Of a stretch of DNA of 64,000 nt, positions 8,886-17,246 are shown piece by piece. Source of the stretch: JBPOIC01 sp052034865. GTDB lineage: Bacteria; UBA10199; JADFYH01. The notes beneath the pieces were generated by a model that saw only the letters and a program-made list of their open reading frames with translations, did not search any database and was not told the origin of the DNA. A program made the position numbers and the translations under genes. Each line of letters begins with the position of its first letter. The first letter of the stretch is position 1. The DNA lies in contig JBPOIC010000003.1 in NCBI GenBank assembly GCA_052034865.1, positions 1 through 64,000 of the forward strand. The letters run 5' to 3'.

Positions 8886-10468
8886 TAACTTCCACCTCGC
8901 CCCATCCACACCTTCACAAGATCCCGAAGCGACTCCATTCTTTTCTCCGGTACATCTCGAAATTTTTGGTGCAACGCGATCGGCATTTTTCTCCAAAAAA
9001 GAAAAACTCCCGGCGGGTCATCGTGAAGCGTTTGCTGAAATTCTTTTAATAATTCTATCTTTTGATTTGAATCGAGCGACAGCCGGTGCTCTTCCATCAG
9101 ATGATCAACACGAGGATCTGCGTACGAAGAAAAATTCAGTCCTCTTTCGATTTGGCTCGAATGCCAGAAGCTGAAATTGTTGTCATAATAAGGACGTGAA
9201 ATAAAATGGATGATATTTGCATCGAAGTGCCGCTCGTGAAAAACGCGCCGCAGATATTCTTCGATGGGAAGCACCTCGATTTTCATCCGAATTCCCACCT
9301 CTTGCAGATCTTCCTGAATCCATCGCAAAGACTCCAAATAAACTTCCTCTCCCTCCATCGCCAGGGCTGCAAATTCAAAACGCAGTCCTTTGCGCACACG
9401 CACGTAGTCATTTTGCTTATCCCTTTTCCAGCCAAGCGATTCCAGGATTTCATCTGCGAGTTTTGGATTGTCTTCATAGGCCTTCAGTTCGTGATCGAAG
9501 CCAGGCTCTTCGGGTGTCACGGTTCCCGCAGCGATATTTCCCCGTCCGAAAAGAACCTTGTTCACCAGTCGCTGTTTGCGAATGGCGAGGTTGAGGGCCT
9601 TGCGAACACCCGGATCCTGAAAAAGAGGATTTTTAAGATTGAGAGTCATCATGTAACCCAGCGGATACCAGTTATCATAGAGTTTAAGATTGGGAATGCG
9701 CTTAAGGGCTCCGTAATCCTTGGGATTGGGAAGAAAAGCCATGTCGATTTTTTCGGCGATAAGATGGTTCAGAACAGCAGTCTGATTGGCCAGGCGCAGA
9801 ACGTGCAAGCTTTGAAGATAAGGGCGACCTTCAAAGTAATCCGGGTTGGCTTCGAGAATTATTTCTTCGGGAGCTTGCGAGACAAATCGGTAAGGGCCGC
9901 TCCCAACAGGATGACGGTTGAAGCTTGAAAAATCAGGATCGTTTTGAAGCAGGTGTTTGGGCGCGATTCCCAAAAATCCCAGGGCGGCCCAGAGATTTTG
10001 GTCGGGTTGTTTGAGCTTAATCTGAACGGTGTAATCATCGGGCGTCGTGATCTCTTCGATGAATTCTGAAAAATTCTGATAACCGCCTTTTTTGCGTTTG
10101 CGAATTTCTTCAAAGGTAAACTGAACATCTTCCGCTTGAAGTTCATGACCATCCTGAAACCGAACTCCTCTTTTCAAATGAAAAATCCACAAAAGCCCGT
10201 CAGAAGAAATTTCCCAGGTCTCTGCCAAACCCGGGCGAATTTTTTGATAGCCTTCGATACGAACCAAAGAATCAAAAACAAGATCGATGAGATTGGCTGA
10301 AATGGTCGAATCGGTGGTGATGGGATTGATCGGTGCAGGCTGATCAAAAACACCCAGGCGCAAAACGCCTCCGATTCGCTTTTCCTGGTTTGAGCGAATT
10401 CCGTGGATAAAATGAAAACCACTGAAGATAAAAATCAGAATTAATAGAAACGGATAAAGTCTTTTCAC
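8885..10468 (-). CDS. ABC-type oligopeptide/nickel-like substrate-binding protein (SBP family 5)
   Basis: This 527-residue extracytoplasmic solute-binding protein starts at a GTG. It has an N-terminal hydrophobic segment (residues 5-24) that acts as a signal or membrane anchor, with no lipobox cysteine. The family 5 signature area is clear: early GGVLRLGVFD, then the stretch with LAETWEISSDG and FHLKRGVRFQDGHELQAEDV (about residues 85-115). This is typical of DppA/OppA/NikA relatives, which deliver peptides, metal complexes or sugars to ABC importers. No permease or ATPase genes lie beside it. The next gene downstream is a sensor kinase, so it may serve sensing as much as import. It lies downstream of the putative RiPP cluster, across a terminator. 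The substrate cannot be told from sequence alone. Confidence 0.88.
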   Translation of the reverse strand: MKRLYPFLLILIFIFSGFHFIHGIRSNQEKRIGGVLRLGVFDQPAPINPITTDSTISANLIDLVFDSLVRIEGYQKIRPGLAETWEISSDGLLWIFHLKRGVRFQDGHELQAEDVQFTFEEIRKRKKGGYQNFSEFIEEITTPDDYTVQIKLKQPDQNLWAALGFLGIAPKHLLQNDPDFSSFNRHPVGSGPYRFVSQAPEEIILEANPDYFEGRPYLQSLHVLRLANQTAVLNHLIAEKIDMAFLPNPKDYGALKRIPNLKLYDNWYPLGYMMTLNLKNPLFQDPGVRKALNLAIRKQRLVNKVLFGRGNIAAGTVTPEEPGFDHELKAYEDNPKLADEILESLGWKRDKQNDYVRVRKGLRFEFAALAMEGEEVYLESLRWIQEDLQEVGIRMKIEVLPIEEYLRRVFHERHFDANIIHFISRPYYDNNFSFWHSSQIERGLNFSSYADPRVDHLMEEHRLSLDSNQKIELLKEFQQTLHDDPPGVFLFWRKMPIALHQKFRDVPEKRMESLRDLVKVWMGRGGS

Positions 10469-10510
10469 GAAGACTTCATTTTGCTCAGGATGGGTCAGTG
10501 AGACAAGAAA

Positions 10511-10536
10511 AAAGGGGCTTTCCGGGGAGCCCCTTT
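10511..10536 (-). terminator. Strong bidirectional intrinsic terminator
   Basis: A nine-base-pair stem (AAAGGGGCT paired with AGCCCCTTT, loop 10520-10527) is followed on the minus strand by a run of T residues and on the plus strand by TATTTTTA. On the minus strand it closes the unit holding the radical SAM gene and the 22-residue peptide and separates it from the binding-protein gene. Confidence 0.85.
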
Positions 10537-10584
10537 ATTTTTACTACATCTAACGTCTGGCCTCAGCACCCCGAGGCGAACAGA

Positions 10585-10653
10585 TTAATAAATCACCGGC
10601 ACACACACGGCTGGCTTTGGTTGAGACAGTTTTGTCCCTTTGGAGATCTTCAT
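10585..10653 (-). CDS. Candidate RiPP precursor peptide, 22 residues
   Basis: This tiny frame begins with ATG at 10653 and ends with TAA at 10585-10587. It is preceded by AAAGGAGGTGAT, an essentially full match to the 16S anti-Shine-Dalgarno, with about nine bases to the ATG. The peptide begins MKISKGTKLSQP, is basic at its N-terminus, and ends AVCVPVIY with a single cysteine and a C-terminal tyrosine. It lies 67 bp downstream of a radical SAM/SPASM gene on the same strand and is closed by the terminator at 10511-10536. Precursors for SPASM enzymes are often this short (PqqA) or end in a hydrophobic residue plus tyrosine (MftA), so a modified-peptide precursor is inferred. Direct support is limited to the ribosome binding site and the position. 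Confidence 0.6.
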   Translation of the reverse strand: MKISKGTKLSQPKPAVCVPVIY

Positions 10654-10658
10654 GCGCA

Positions 10659-10670
10659 ATCACCTCCTTT
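10659..10670 (-). promoter_or_regulatory. Near-perfect Shine-Dalgarno of the 22-residue peptide
   Basis: The minus-strand sequence AAAGGAGGTGAT complements the 3' end of bacterial 16S rRNA over its whole length. It fixes the ATG at 10653 as the start and is the main evidence that this very short frame is translated, probably at high level. Confidence 0.75.
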
Positions 10671-10681
10671 CTGAAGCATTC

Positions 10682-10701
10682 AAAAAACATCAGCACTGAT
10701 G
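10682..10701 (-). terminator. Weak terminator or attenuator between the radical SAM gene and the peptide gene
   Basis: On the minus strand a CATCA/TGATG hairpin with a four-base loop is followed by six T residues. The stem is short, so partial termination or RNA processing is more likely than a full stop. It could set different levels of enzyme and peptide, or the peptide may have its own promoter. Confidence 0.4.
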
Positions 10702-10720
10702 GAAAAACCAAAGGAAGGAG

Positions 10721-12082
10721 CTACGAATCCTCTTTGAGATCAAACCCCAGCCGCGCAATTTCACGCTGCATGAAGTTTTCGGTCATTCGGGTAAGATAAT
10801 CGATTTCACAGGATTTATTCTGAAGAGATCCGGATTGGTTGAGTGCACTGTAGCGACAGCCGCCACAGCAGTTGGGAAGATGAGCACAGGACTCACAATG
10901 CTCATCCCATTTTTTAAGGGCCATTTGCTGTTTGCCCCTTTCATTCCATGTTTCATGAAACACATCGCCCGCACAAAGGCTTTCGATTCCAACAAAGGCT
11001 GGACATTTGTAAATTTTTCCATCGGGTCCAATTGTCACCGAATGCTCCTGATGAAATTCGCACGGCCCCATCTCCGGGCGATCGTGGATGGGAAGATGCT
11101 CAGCCGCCGTTTTGTCCTGCAGGGCCATGATTTGCTGAACCTGACTGTCGTTGAAGGAACACACTTCACAAAACGAGGTCAGTTTTCCTTCACGCTGTGA
11201 AGCCAGGGCGGTGTTGATTTTCATAATGGGTTTAAATCGTGCTGTCAGGATAGAATCAGCAAAAGGACTTTTGCTCAAACGCTCGATGAGAGAGAACATG
11301 CTGGTATAGTTTTCTTCATCGAAATTTCCTCCGATCGCGATCTTGAGACGACCCGCAACATGAATCAGGTTTTCATAGATCTGATCGAACGTGCCCCGTC
11401 CGTTGCGATAGACACGCTTATGATCATGCGCATCGCGGTCACCATCGAAGGTGATCTTGATCCACTTCCATCCGTAAGGAATCAACTCGTCAACGAGTTC
11501 AGGTTTTAACAAAACACCGTTCGTAACCATTCCCGCTTCCTGTTCAATTCCCAACCGGTTGCAAACGCCCGACAGCTCTTTCATCATTTGACGAATCGCG
11601 CGTGGATGCAGCAGCGGCTCGCCTCCAAAAAAAACCAGATGAAATTTTTGCGGATGCACGCTCTCTAAACGTCTTGTCATCCATTCGATGGACTCAGAAA
11701 TTATTTCGGGCTTCATCAATCCCGTTTGACGCACGTCATTTTCGAAACAGTAATGACATGCAAGATTACAACTCATCACCGGCAAAACCGTGATCTGCAT
11801 GATATCGCGACGGCTGTGTATTTTGGTGGCGTACCAGGTATCAAAGAGTTTTTGCTCATCGACATCATCTTCAAGCACTAATCCCATTTCCTTCAGCGAC
11901 GCCAAAACCTCCTGCTCTGCGGAACCAAGAGGCATGCGCATCTCGATCTTTTCAAAAAGGTCGTAGGGATTGAGGAAGTTTTCATCGAAGAGAATGCGGT
12001 GATCGTGGAGCGTATTGTAAAGCAGGTACTGTGATGGATTGTTTTTGGAGCGGGAAATCAGGTTAAACTTGGATCGCTTCAT
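10721..12082 (-). CDS. Radical SAM/SPASM peptide maturase
   Basis: This 453-residue enzyme has a radical SAM cluster motif CNLACHYC (CxxxCxxC, about residues 109-116), the GGEPLLHP motif, and a C-terminal SPASM domain. The SPASM domain carries GKIYKC, then CESCAHLPNCCGGC (the CX2CX5CX3C pattern) and a final cysteine, which bind auxiliary 4Fe-4S clusters. Family members modify ribosomal peptides or sulfatases by radical chemistry with S-adenosylmethionine. The roughly 90 residues before the radical SAM core read like the small N-terminal domain that binds leader peptides (RRE/PqqD-like), but this is by appearance only. No sulfatase is nearby. The only likely substrate is the 22-residue peptide downstream. 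The ATG follows AGGGGGG closely. Confidence 0.9.
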   Translation of the reverse strand: MKRSKFNLISRSKNNPSQYLLYNTLHDHRILFDENFLNPYDLFEKIEMRMPLGSAEQEVLASLKEMGLVLEDDVDEQKLFDTWYATKIHSRRDIMQITVLPVMSCNLACHYCFENDVRQTGLMKPEIISESIEWMTRRLESVHPQKFHLVFFGGEPLLHPRAIRQMMKELSGVCNRLGIEQEAGMVTNGVLLKPELVDELIPYGWKWIKITFDGDRDAHDHKRVYRNGRGTFDQIYENLIHVAGRLKIAIGGNFDEENYTSMFSLIERLSKSPFADSILTARFKPIMKINTALASQREGKLTSFCEVCSFNDSQVQQIMALQDKTAAEHLPIHDRPEMGPCEFHQEHSVTIGPDGKIYKCPAFVGIESLCAGDVFHETWNERGKQQMALKKWDEHCESCAHLPNCCGGCRYSALNQSGSLQNKSCEIDYLTRMTENFMQREIARLGFDLKEDS

Positions 12083-12710
12083 AGCCCCCCCTGTTTGGAG
12101 AGACCAGCGCAGAAGCCTGATATTACTGCATTAGCGGACATACTGCTTGCAGCGCCCATGCCTTTGAAAACCAAAAGCAAGACTTCACTCCAAAAACTTG
12201 CGGCGCGACATTTTGCAGAATCGGCTTCGTTGCACCAGTCTATGAATTGCCAGTAACCGGTGATTGGTATTGCAACCCCCAAGCCAGATTCGCGATTGAA
12301 TGATGGAGAAAATCAAAAATTGACTTTGAATCGGAATCAACCCGTTGAGATTTCGGATGTTTTTTTATGGAACCGTTTCTTATAGGTGCCTTGGGAAAGG
12401 CTGTAAGAAATGGCTTTGCTGTGGATAAGAATTTAGGCTCCAGAACAAAGGGCGGGTAATTCTTTATCCGAAATAGAAGGAAGAACTGGCAGTGTACCCA
12501 GTTGAGTGTTTTTTGACGATGAGGGAAAGGAAAGAATTCAGGAGACAGAAGGACGAAGATTACGTCTTTGCGATCCGTCAAAGGCGGACCAAGGCGAACG
12601 CAGTGAAGCGAAGCAATCTAGGGAACAGAAGACAGAATCCAAAATTCAGAAAGCAGCTGCAGAAGAAAAGTTAAAAGAATGAAATCCAGTAACGCCACTA
12701 TCCTCCAGAC
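12083..12710. other. Gene-poor stretch upstream of the radical SAM gene
   Basis: No convincing gene was found. The part next to the radical SAM start holds a 67-codon minus-strand frame (12079-12282, TTG start, no ribosome binding site) whose TGA overlaps the ATG of the enzyme. The distal part carries the dispersed repeat at 12552-12625. The promoter of the radical SAM unit should lie here, but no clear -10/-35 pair could be singled out. Confidence 0.5.
12552..12625 (+). repeat. Dispersed repeat, family A, copy 1
   Basis: The blocks GACGAAGATTACGTCTTTGC and CAGTGAAGCGAAGCAATC match those at 35893-36015, and in part those at 39142-39290. The family looks like the widespread intergenic repeat built on GTCATTGCGAGGAG-type palindromes and GAAGCGAAGCAATC. 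This copy is partial and more diverged than the other two. Confidence 0.6.
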
Positions 12711-12744
12711 AAAAAAAAGCCGCTTAGCAATCAAGCCAAGCGGC
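12711..12744 (-). terminator. Intrinsic terminator of the DcrB-like gene
   Basis: The stem GCCGCTT/AAGCGGC (12719-12725 with 12738-12744) is followed on the minus strand by eight T residues. It lies about 30 bp beyond the stop of the gene at 12777-13256 and is well placed to end its transcript. Confidence 0.9.
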
Positions 12745-12776
12745 CACTACTTTCATCCAAATTTTTACAGAGCCTT

Positions 12777-13256
12777 CTAATTAAACTTGATTGCCTGCAC
12801 AAACTTCTGGAAGGGGCGGGCATATAAATCAAACTGCTCGCCTGGAAAGCTGGCGGTAAGATTAATCGCTGTGGCTCCGCGCAGCAATGTAACCTGAATC
12901 TGCTGAACTTTCTGACCTGGTTTGATGGTTTTTAATGCGGCAGTGTCTGGGCCTAAAAGATTTCTCATGGCTGCGAGATCCCACTGACAAACCATCTGCA
13001 TGGCAGGCGTTCCAGAAATTGTAATCTTGCGCTCATCGACAATCTTGAAACCCTGAACGCCCTTCTCTTTGATCGCTTCTTTGATCTTTTCAAAATAGGT
13101 GGCCAAATCGACTTCCTGATTCAGGATTTCTTTGGTGAGAATGATGTTCGGACGAACGTTTTTATCGGTAGATGGAATCGTAATCGTAATCATTCCCTGA
13201 TCTTGCCAATTTGCAGGAAGTTCGACTTCGAGATCGCTTAAGGTAATTTTGGCCAT
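12777..13256 (-). CDS. DcrB-related protein (DUF1795-like)
   Basis: This 159-residue protein has no signal peptide or membrane segment. It starts MAKITLSDLEVELPANWQ and ends ARPFQKFVQAIKFN. An initial beta segment, a proline with a tryptophan near residue 17, and the closing FQKFVQAIKF helix resemble the DcrB/DUF1795 fold. Known relatives include the DcrB lipoprotein and the cytoplasmic Eag chaperones of type VI secretion effectors. Lack of an export signal favours a cytoplasmic role, but no effector or secretion gene is close. It has a good ribosome binding site (AAGGAG) and its own terminator. It follows gyrB on the same strand after 114 bp containing two hairpins. Family assignment is moderate and the function is not known. 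Confidence 0.65.
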   Translation of the reverse strand: MAKITLSDLEVELPANWQDQGMITITIPSTDKNVRPNIILTKEILNQEVDLATYFEKIKEAIKEKGVQGFKIVDERKITISGTPAMQMVCQWDLAAMRNLLGPDTAALKTIKPGQKVQQIQVTLLRGATAINLTASFPGEQFDLYARPFQKFVQAIKFN

Positions 13257-13328
13257 GGGGTGGGCTCCTTATGATTAAAATGGATAAAAATTGAGAAGGG
13301 TTTTTAGGATTTTCTTCTGAAATACCCT

Positions 13329-13364
13329 GAGATTTTAATCTCTGACTTCGATACTTTTGTATCG
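13329..13364. other. Two small perfect hairpins downstream of gyrB
   Basis: GAGATTTTAATCTC (13329-13342) and CGATACTTTTGTATCG (13349-13364) are adjacent palindromes just past the gyrB stop. Neither is followed by a T-run on the minus strand, so they are better viewed as mRNA 3'-end stabilisers or processing sites than as intrinsic terminators. Confidence 0.45.
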
Positions 13365-13370
13365 GTTCCG

Positions 13371-15803
13371 CTAGATATCTAAGTTTCTCACATTGAGGGC
13401 ATTTTTTTCGATGAATTCGCGCCGCGGCTCGACCTGATCTCCCATCAGGATCGTGAAAATCTGATCGGCTTCAACCCCGTCTTCTACTTTCACCTGAAGC
13501 AGGGTTCGTATCTCGGGATTGAGCGTCGTCTCCCATAACTGGGACGGGTTCATCTCACCTAATCCTTTGTAGCGCTGGATATACTGGCCTTCCTTACCCT
13601 GGGCAAGAATATAATCCTTCACCTGAGAAAGGGTTTTAAACTCTACCTCTTTGTCTTTATTGAAAACCTTAAATGGCCCTTCTCCCAGGTCTTTAAAACC
13701 TTTCGAAAGTTTTTTGAGCTCAGTAAATTCAGGGGAATGGAAGAAGTCGACATTGAGAAGAGTTTCGCGGCTTACCCCCTGACTTTGCGTTTTATAAATG
13801 AGTTTTTGCGCCGAGTGTTCTTCGTCCAGAACGGTATCGAGGGTAAAGTCCGAGATCTCTGGGTAGAATTTGGAAATAAACGTCGACAGCCGATCGGCCT
13901 GAATATCGAGTTGTTTGCTGTCTTTTAAAGTTTCGGCATCCATTTCGGTCGCGTCGACCAGGGCATCGACAACGCGTGAATCGGCTTTTTTCTGGATGAG
14001 GTTCAGGATTTTGGAATAGCGAATCAGGCGACGAACCAGGTCACTTAAGCCTTTTCCGGCAATCTCTTTGGATTTCAGTTTAAGCCGGATTTCTTCTGTT
14101 CCCAGATCGATGAGGTATTCCTCCAGAGCGATATCGTCTTTTAGGTAGCGCTCGGCTTTTCCTTTTTTGACTTTATAAAGCGGTGGTTGGGCAATGTAGA
14201 GATAACCGCGTTCAATGATCTGCGGCATTTGACGATAAAAAAAGGTAAGCAGAAGCGTGCGGATGTGAGCTCCGTCGACATCGGCATCTGTCATGATGAT
14301 GATACGGTGATAACGTACTTTTTCGATATCGTAATCTTTCTCACCAATGCCCGCGCCCAGGGCCGTGATGAGGACGCGGATTTCCTCGGAAGTGAGCATT
14401 TTATCGAATCGCGCTTTTTCGACGTTGATGATTTTTCCTTTGAGAGGAAGGATGGCCTGATTACGGCGATCGCGTCCCTGCTTGGCAGAACCACCGGCTG
14501 AATCTCCCTCGACGAGATACAATTCTGAAAATTTGGGATCTTTTTCCTGACAGTCCGCCAGTTTTCCGGGAAGCGACCCGACATCGAGGGCCGATTTGCG
14601 GCGTACAAGGTTTCGGGCGTTGCGTGCTGCAATACGAGCCCGTGCCGCCTCGACGAGTTTGTTGGCAATTCGTTTGGAGACCGAAGGATTTTCTTCGAGA
14701 TAAATACCCAGTTTTTCACTCACCAATGATTTTACAATCCCTTCGATTTCACTGTTTCCGAGCTTGCCCTTGGTCTGACCTTCGAATTGTGGATCAGGAA
14801 GTTTGACGGAGATGACGATGGTAAGACCTTCCCGGATATCATCGCCTTCGAGGTTATCTCCTTTTAAATCTTTAAGCAGATTGGTTTTGCTTAAATAATT
14901 ATTGAATGTGCGTGTGAGGGCCGATTTGAATCCACTGACATGGGTACCCCCATCGTGGGTGTTAATGTTGTTGGCAAAGCTGAAAATCTGCTCGCTGTAG
15001 CCGTCATTCCACTGCATGGCAATTTCGACCAGGACCTTGTCTTTTTCTGCTTCGAAATAAATGGGTTTGGGATGAAGAGGAGTTTTGCGCTGGTTGAGGT
15101 ATTCGACAAAGCTGACGATCCCGCCTTCGTATTGGAACAGGTGCTCCTTTTCGGTGCGCTCATCCCGAATGTGAATTTTTATCCCTTTATTCAAAAATGA
15201 AAGTTCGCGCAGCCGATTGCTTAAAATATCAAAACTGTATTCTGTCATTTCAAAAATCATGGAATCGGGTTTGAACCAGATTTTTGTACCCCTCTTGTCT
15301 GTTTTTCCGACCTGCTCCAGAGGTTTCTCAGGAACACCGCGATGGTAGCGCTGGTGATAGACCTTCCCTTCTCGCCGGATTTCCAGATCCAGCATTTCTG
15401 AAAGAAAGTTCACGCACGTCACACCAACACCATGCAAACCTCCAGAAACCTTGTACGCGCTGTTTTCAAATTTTCCGCCCCCATGAAGACTGGTCATGAC
15501 GACCTGAGCGGCTGAAACTTTCTTTTCTGGATGGATATCGACTGGAATTCCGCGACCGTTATCCTCGACCGTGATCGAATTATCTATGTGAATGACGACG
15601 TTGATTTCATCGCAAAAACCAGCCAGGGCTTCATCCACCGAATTGTCTACGACTTCATAGACCAGGTGATGCAGGCCTGGGCTTCCGGTAGAACCAATAT
15701 ACATTGCGGGCCGCTTTCTCACGGCCTCGATTCCTTCCAGTACTTTTATGGAGCTGGCATCGTATTTTTCGACTTCTGTTTTCTTTTGGGTTGCAGGTGC
15801 CAT
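13371..15803 (-). CDS. gyrB: DNA gyrase subunit B
   Basis: This 810-residue ATPase subunit of the type II topoisomerase introduces negative supercoils together with GyrA. The GHKL ATPase domain shows RKRPAMYIGS and the ATP-lid glycines in VSGGLHGVGV. The TOPRIM domain has EGDSAGGSA and the metal-binding DADVDGAH. The C-terminal tail carries QRYKGLGEMNP and ends NVRNLDI, as in typical GyrB. Length is normal for a long-form (E. coli-like) GyrB. It is the last of the leftward dnaA-dnaN-recF-gyrB series. The 231 bp gap to recF suggests its own promoter. GyrA is not in the window. Confidence 0.98.
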   Translation of the reverse strand: MAPATQKKTEVEKYDASSIKVLEGIEAVRKRPAMYIGSTGSPGLHHLVYEVVDNSVDEALAGFCDEINVVIHIDNSITVEDNGRGIPVDIHPEKKVSAAQVVMTSLHGGGKFENSAYKVSGGLHGVGVTCVNFLSEMLDLEIRREGKVYHQRYHRGVPEKPLEQVGKTDKRGTKIWFKPDSMIFEMTEYSFDILSNRLRELSFLNKGIKIHIRDERTEKEHLFQYEGGIVSFVEYLNQRKTPLHPKPIYFEAEKDKVLVEIAMQWNDGYSEQIFSFANNINTHDGGTHVSGFKSALTRTFNNYLSKTNLLKDLKGDNLEGDDIREGLTIVISVKLPDPQFEGQTKGKLGNSEIEGIVKSLVSEKLGIYLEENPSVSKRIANKLVEAARARIAARNARNLVRRKSALDVGSLPGKLADCQEKDPKFSELYLVEGDSAGGSAKQGRDRRNQAILPLKGKIINVEKARFDKMLTSEEIRVLITALGAGIGEKDYDIEKVRYHRIIIMTDADVDGAHIRTLLLTFFYRQMPQIIERGYLYIAQPPLYKVKKGKAERYLKDDIALEEYLIDLGTEEIRLKLKSKEIAGKGLSDLVRRLIRYSKILNLIQKKADSRVVDALVDATEMDAETLKDSKQLDIQADRLSTFISKFYPEISDFTLDTVLDEEHSAQKLIYKTQSQGVSRETLLNVDFFHSPEFTELKKLSKGFKDLGEGPFKVFNKDKEVEFKTLSQVKDYILAQGKEGQYIQRYKGLGEMNPSQLWETTLNPEIRTLLQVKVEDGVEADQIFTILMGDQVEPRREFIEKNALNVRNLDI

Positions 15804-16034
15804 GCGTGGATTTATCCTTTTATGGGTAAGATCGTTTTAAACGAAGAGATCCTGAGGATCTTTTTGGGTCTGAAGGTTTTTAAACTCGGGCTTGGAAAGA
15901 TGATTTCTAAACACGCTCGTAAGTCTTTCTGGCCGATCTTTTTGCTGTAAGGGATCCTGGAGAAGCTTAGTCCTTAAAAAGCCTTCAGAAGACCGATCAC
16001 CCTACGACACGGAATTTTGGATTTCAACCCTCGA

Positions 16035-17159
16035 TTACACTATTTTTCCCTCGCAAACCTTAAAGATTTCTCCATTCAATCCCTTCAGGGAAAGACCCAT
16101 GGGTGAGATGGAGGTTAAAAAAACCTGGCAAGGAACTTTGGCCAGCAGGTGCAAAAGACGCAGGGATCTTTCGATATCCAATTCGCTTAATAAATCATCA
16201 AAAAGCGCCATAGGAGTTTTTTCAAGGGCAATCATCTGGTCCACCTCTGCCAGTTTCAGGGCGGCCATGGCAATGCGATGCTGACCTTGTGAGCCGTTTT
16301 CCTTAAGTGAGAAATTCCCCAGGTTTAGATTCCAGTCATCCCGATGAGGTCCAACCAAAACTCGATTTCTCTCCACTTCTTCCTTAAAACGCCGATTCAT
16401 TTCTGAAAGTAGAAGAGTTGCCATTTCTTTTGGATTTTGAATCGGAGCAATCTCTGAAAAATAGGGTTGATAAGTCAGATGTGCCTGCCAGACTCCTGCA
16501 GAAAGTTCATCAAAATAGCGGTGAAACGATGGATCCATTTCTCTTGTCATTCTCTTGCGCTGGCAGGTGATTTCAGCACCCAGCTCGGCCAGTTTCTGAT
16601 TCCAGACTTCAACGAGTTCTTTTGCTCGCGTGGAGGAAAGTCCTTCCCGTATCTGATCGAGCAGTTTTGATTTTTGATGAAGGGTATGTTGATAGTCCGC
16701 ACAAAGCTGAAAATAAAAATCAGAGAACAGCCCAAAATAGTGATCAAAATAGCTTCGTCTTTCGCTGGGCGATTGGCGAAACAAACGCGTGGAATCTGGA
16801 GTAAAAAGAATGACTGGAAGCTCCCGCCTGATTTTGCGCAACGGCCGTGGAGTTTTTCCATTCCATAAAACCTGTTTGCTTTCTGAACTCAATCGAATCT
16901 GTAAATCCGAAGGAAGCTCCTGCAGACGCAAGTCCGCTTTGAGTCGAGCCTCTACTTCTCCTTGATAAATCAGAGGATGAAGGTCACTGGTCCGAAAAGA
17001 TCTAAGCTCGGAGATGAAATAAATTGCTTCTAAAAGTGAGGTTTTTCCCTGGGCATTATCTCCATGAAAAAAATTAAACCGGGGGTGGGGTAATAATTGA
17101 AGATCCTGAATATTTCTGAAGTGTGTCAGTGAAAGCTGAACCAGCGGGGCTTGAAGCAT
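16035..17159 (-). CDS. recF: DNA replication and repair protein RecF
   Basis: This 374-residue ABC-type ATPase of the RecFOR pathway loads RecA at single-strand gaps. The Walker A motif is GDNAQGKTSLLEA (about residues 34-46), close to the family's usual GxNGxGKT. The C-terminal Walker B/D-loop area reads ALFDDLLSELD. A KENGSQGQHR segment fits the RecF signature region. It starts at ATG 17159, 87 bp downstream of the dnaN stop on the same strand, in the conserved dnaA-dnaN-recF-gyrB order. Nothing unusual was seen. Confidence 0.96.
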   Translation of the reverse strand: MLQAPLVQLSLTHFRNIQDLQLLPHPRFNFFHGDNAQGKTSLLEAIYFISELRSFRTSDLHPLIYQGEVEARLKADLRLQELPSDLQIRLSSESKQVLWNGKTPRPLRKIRRELPVILFTPDSTRLFRQSPSERRSYFDHYFGLFSDFYFQLCADYQHTLHQKSKLLDQIREGLSSTRAKELVEVWNQKLAELGAEITCQRKRMTREMDPSFHRYFDELSAGVWQAHLTYQPYFSEIAPIQNPKEMATLLLSEMNRRFKEEVERNRVLVGPHRDDWNLNLGNFSLKENGSQGQHRIAMAALKLAEVDQMIALEKTPMALFDDLLSELDIERSLRLLHLLAKVPCQVFLTSISPMGLSLKGLNGEIFKVCEGKIV

Positions 17160-17246
17160 GAGATTTTTGATACTCTTCGGTGGCAGGAAAAACTATTTCT
17201 TTCTTTTAAGGGGAGTCTTTCTTAAGAAGTCATTCTCATCACCTTT

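Noticed and set aside
12240..12581. 113-codon minus-strand frame upstream of the radical SAM gene
   Set aside because: It runs across the dispersed repeat and has no ribosome binding site. Its composition looks like translated non-coding DNA, and it overlaps the 67-codon frame.
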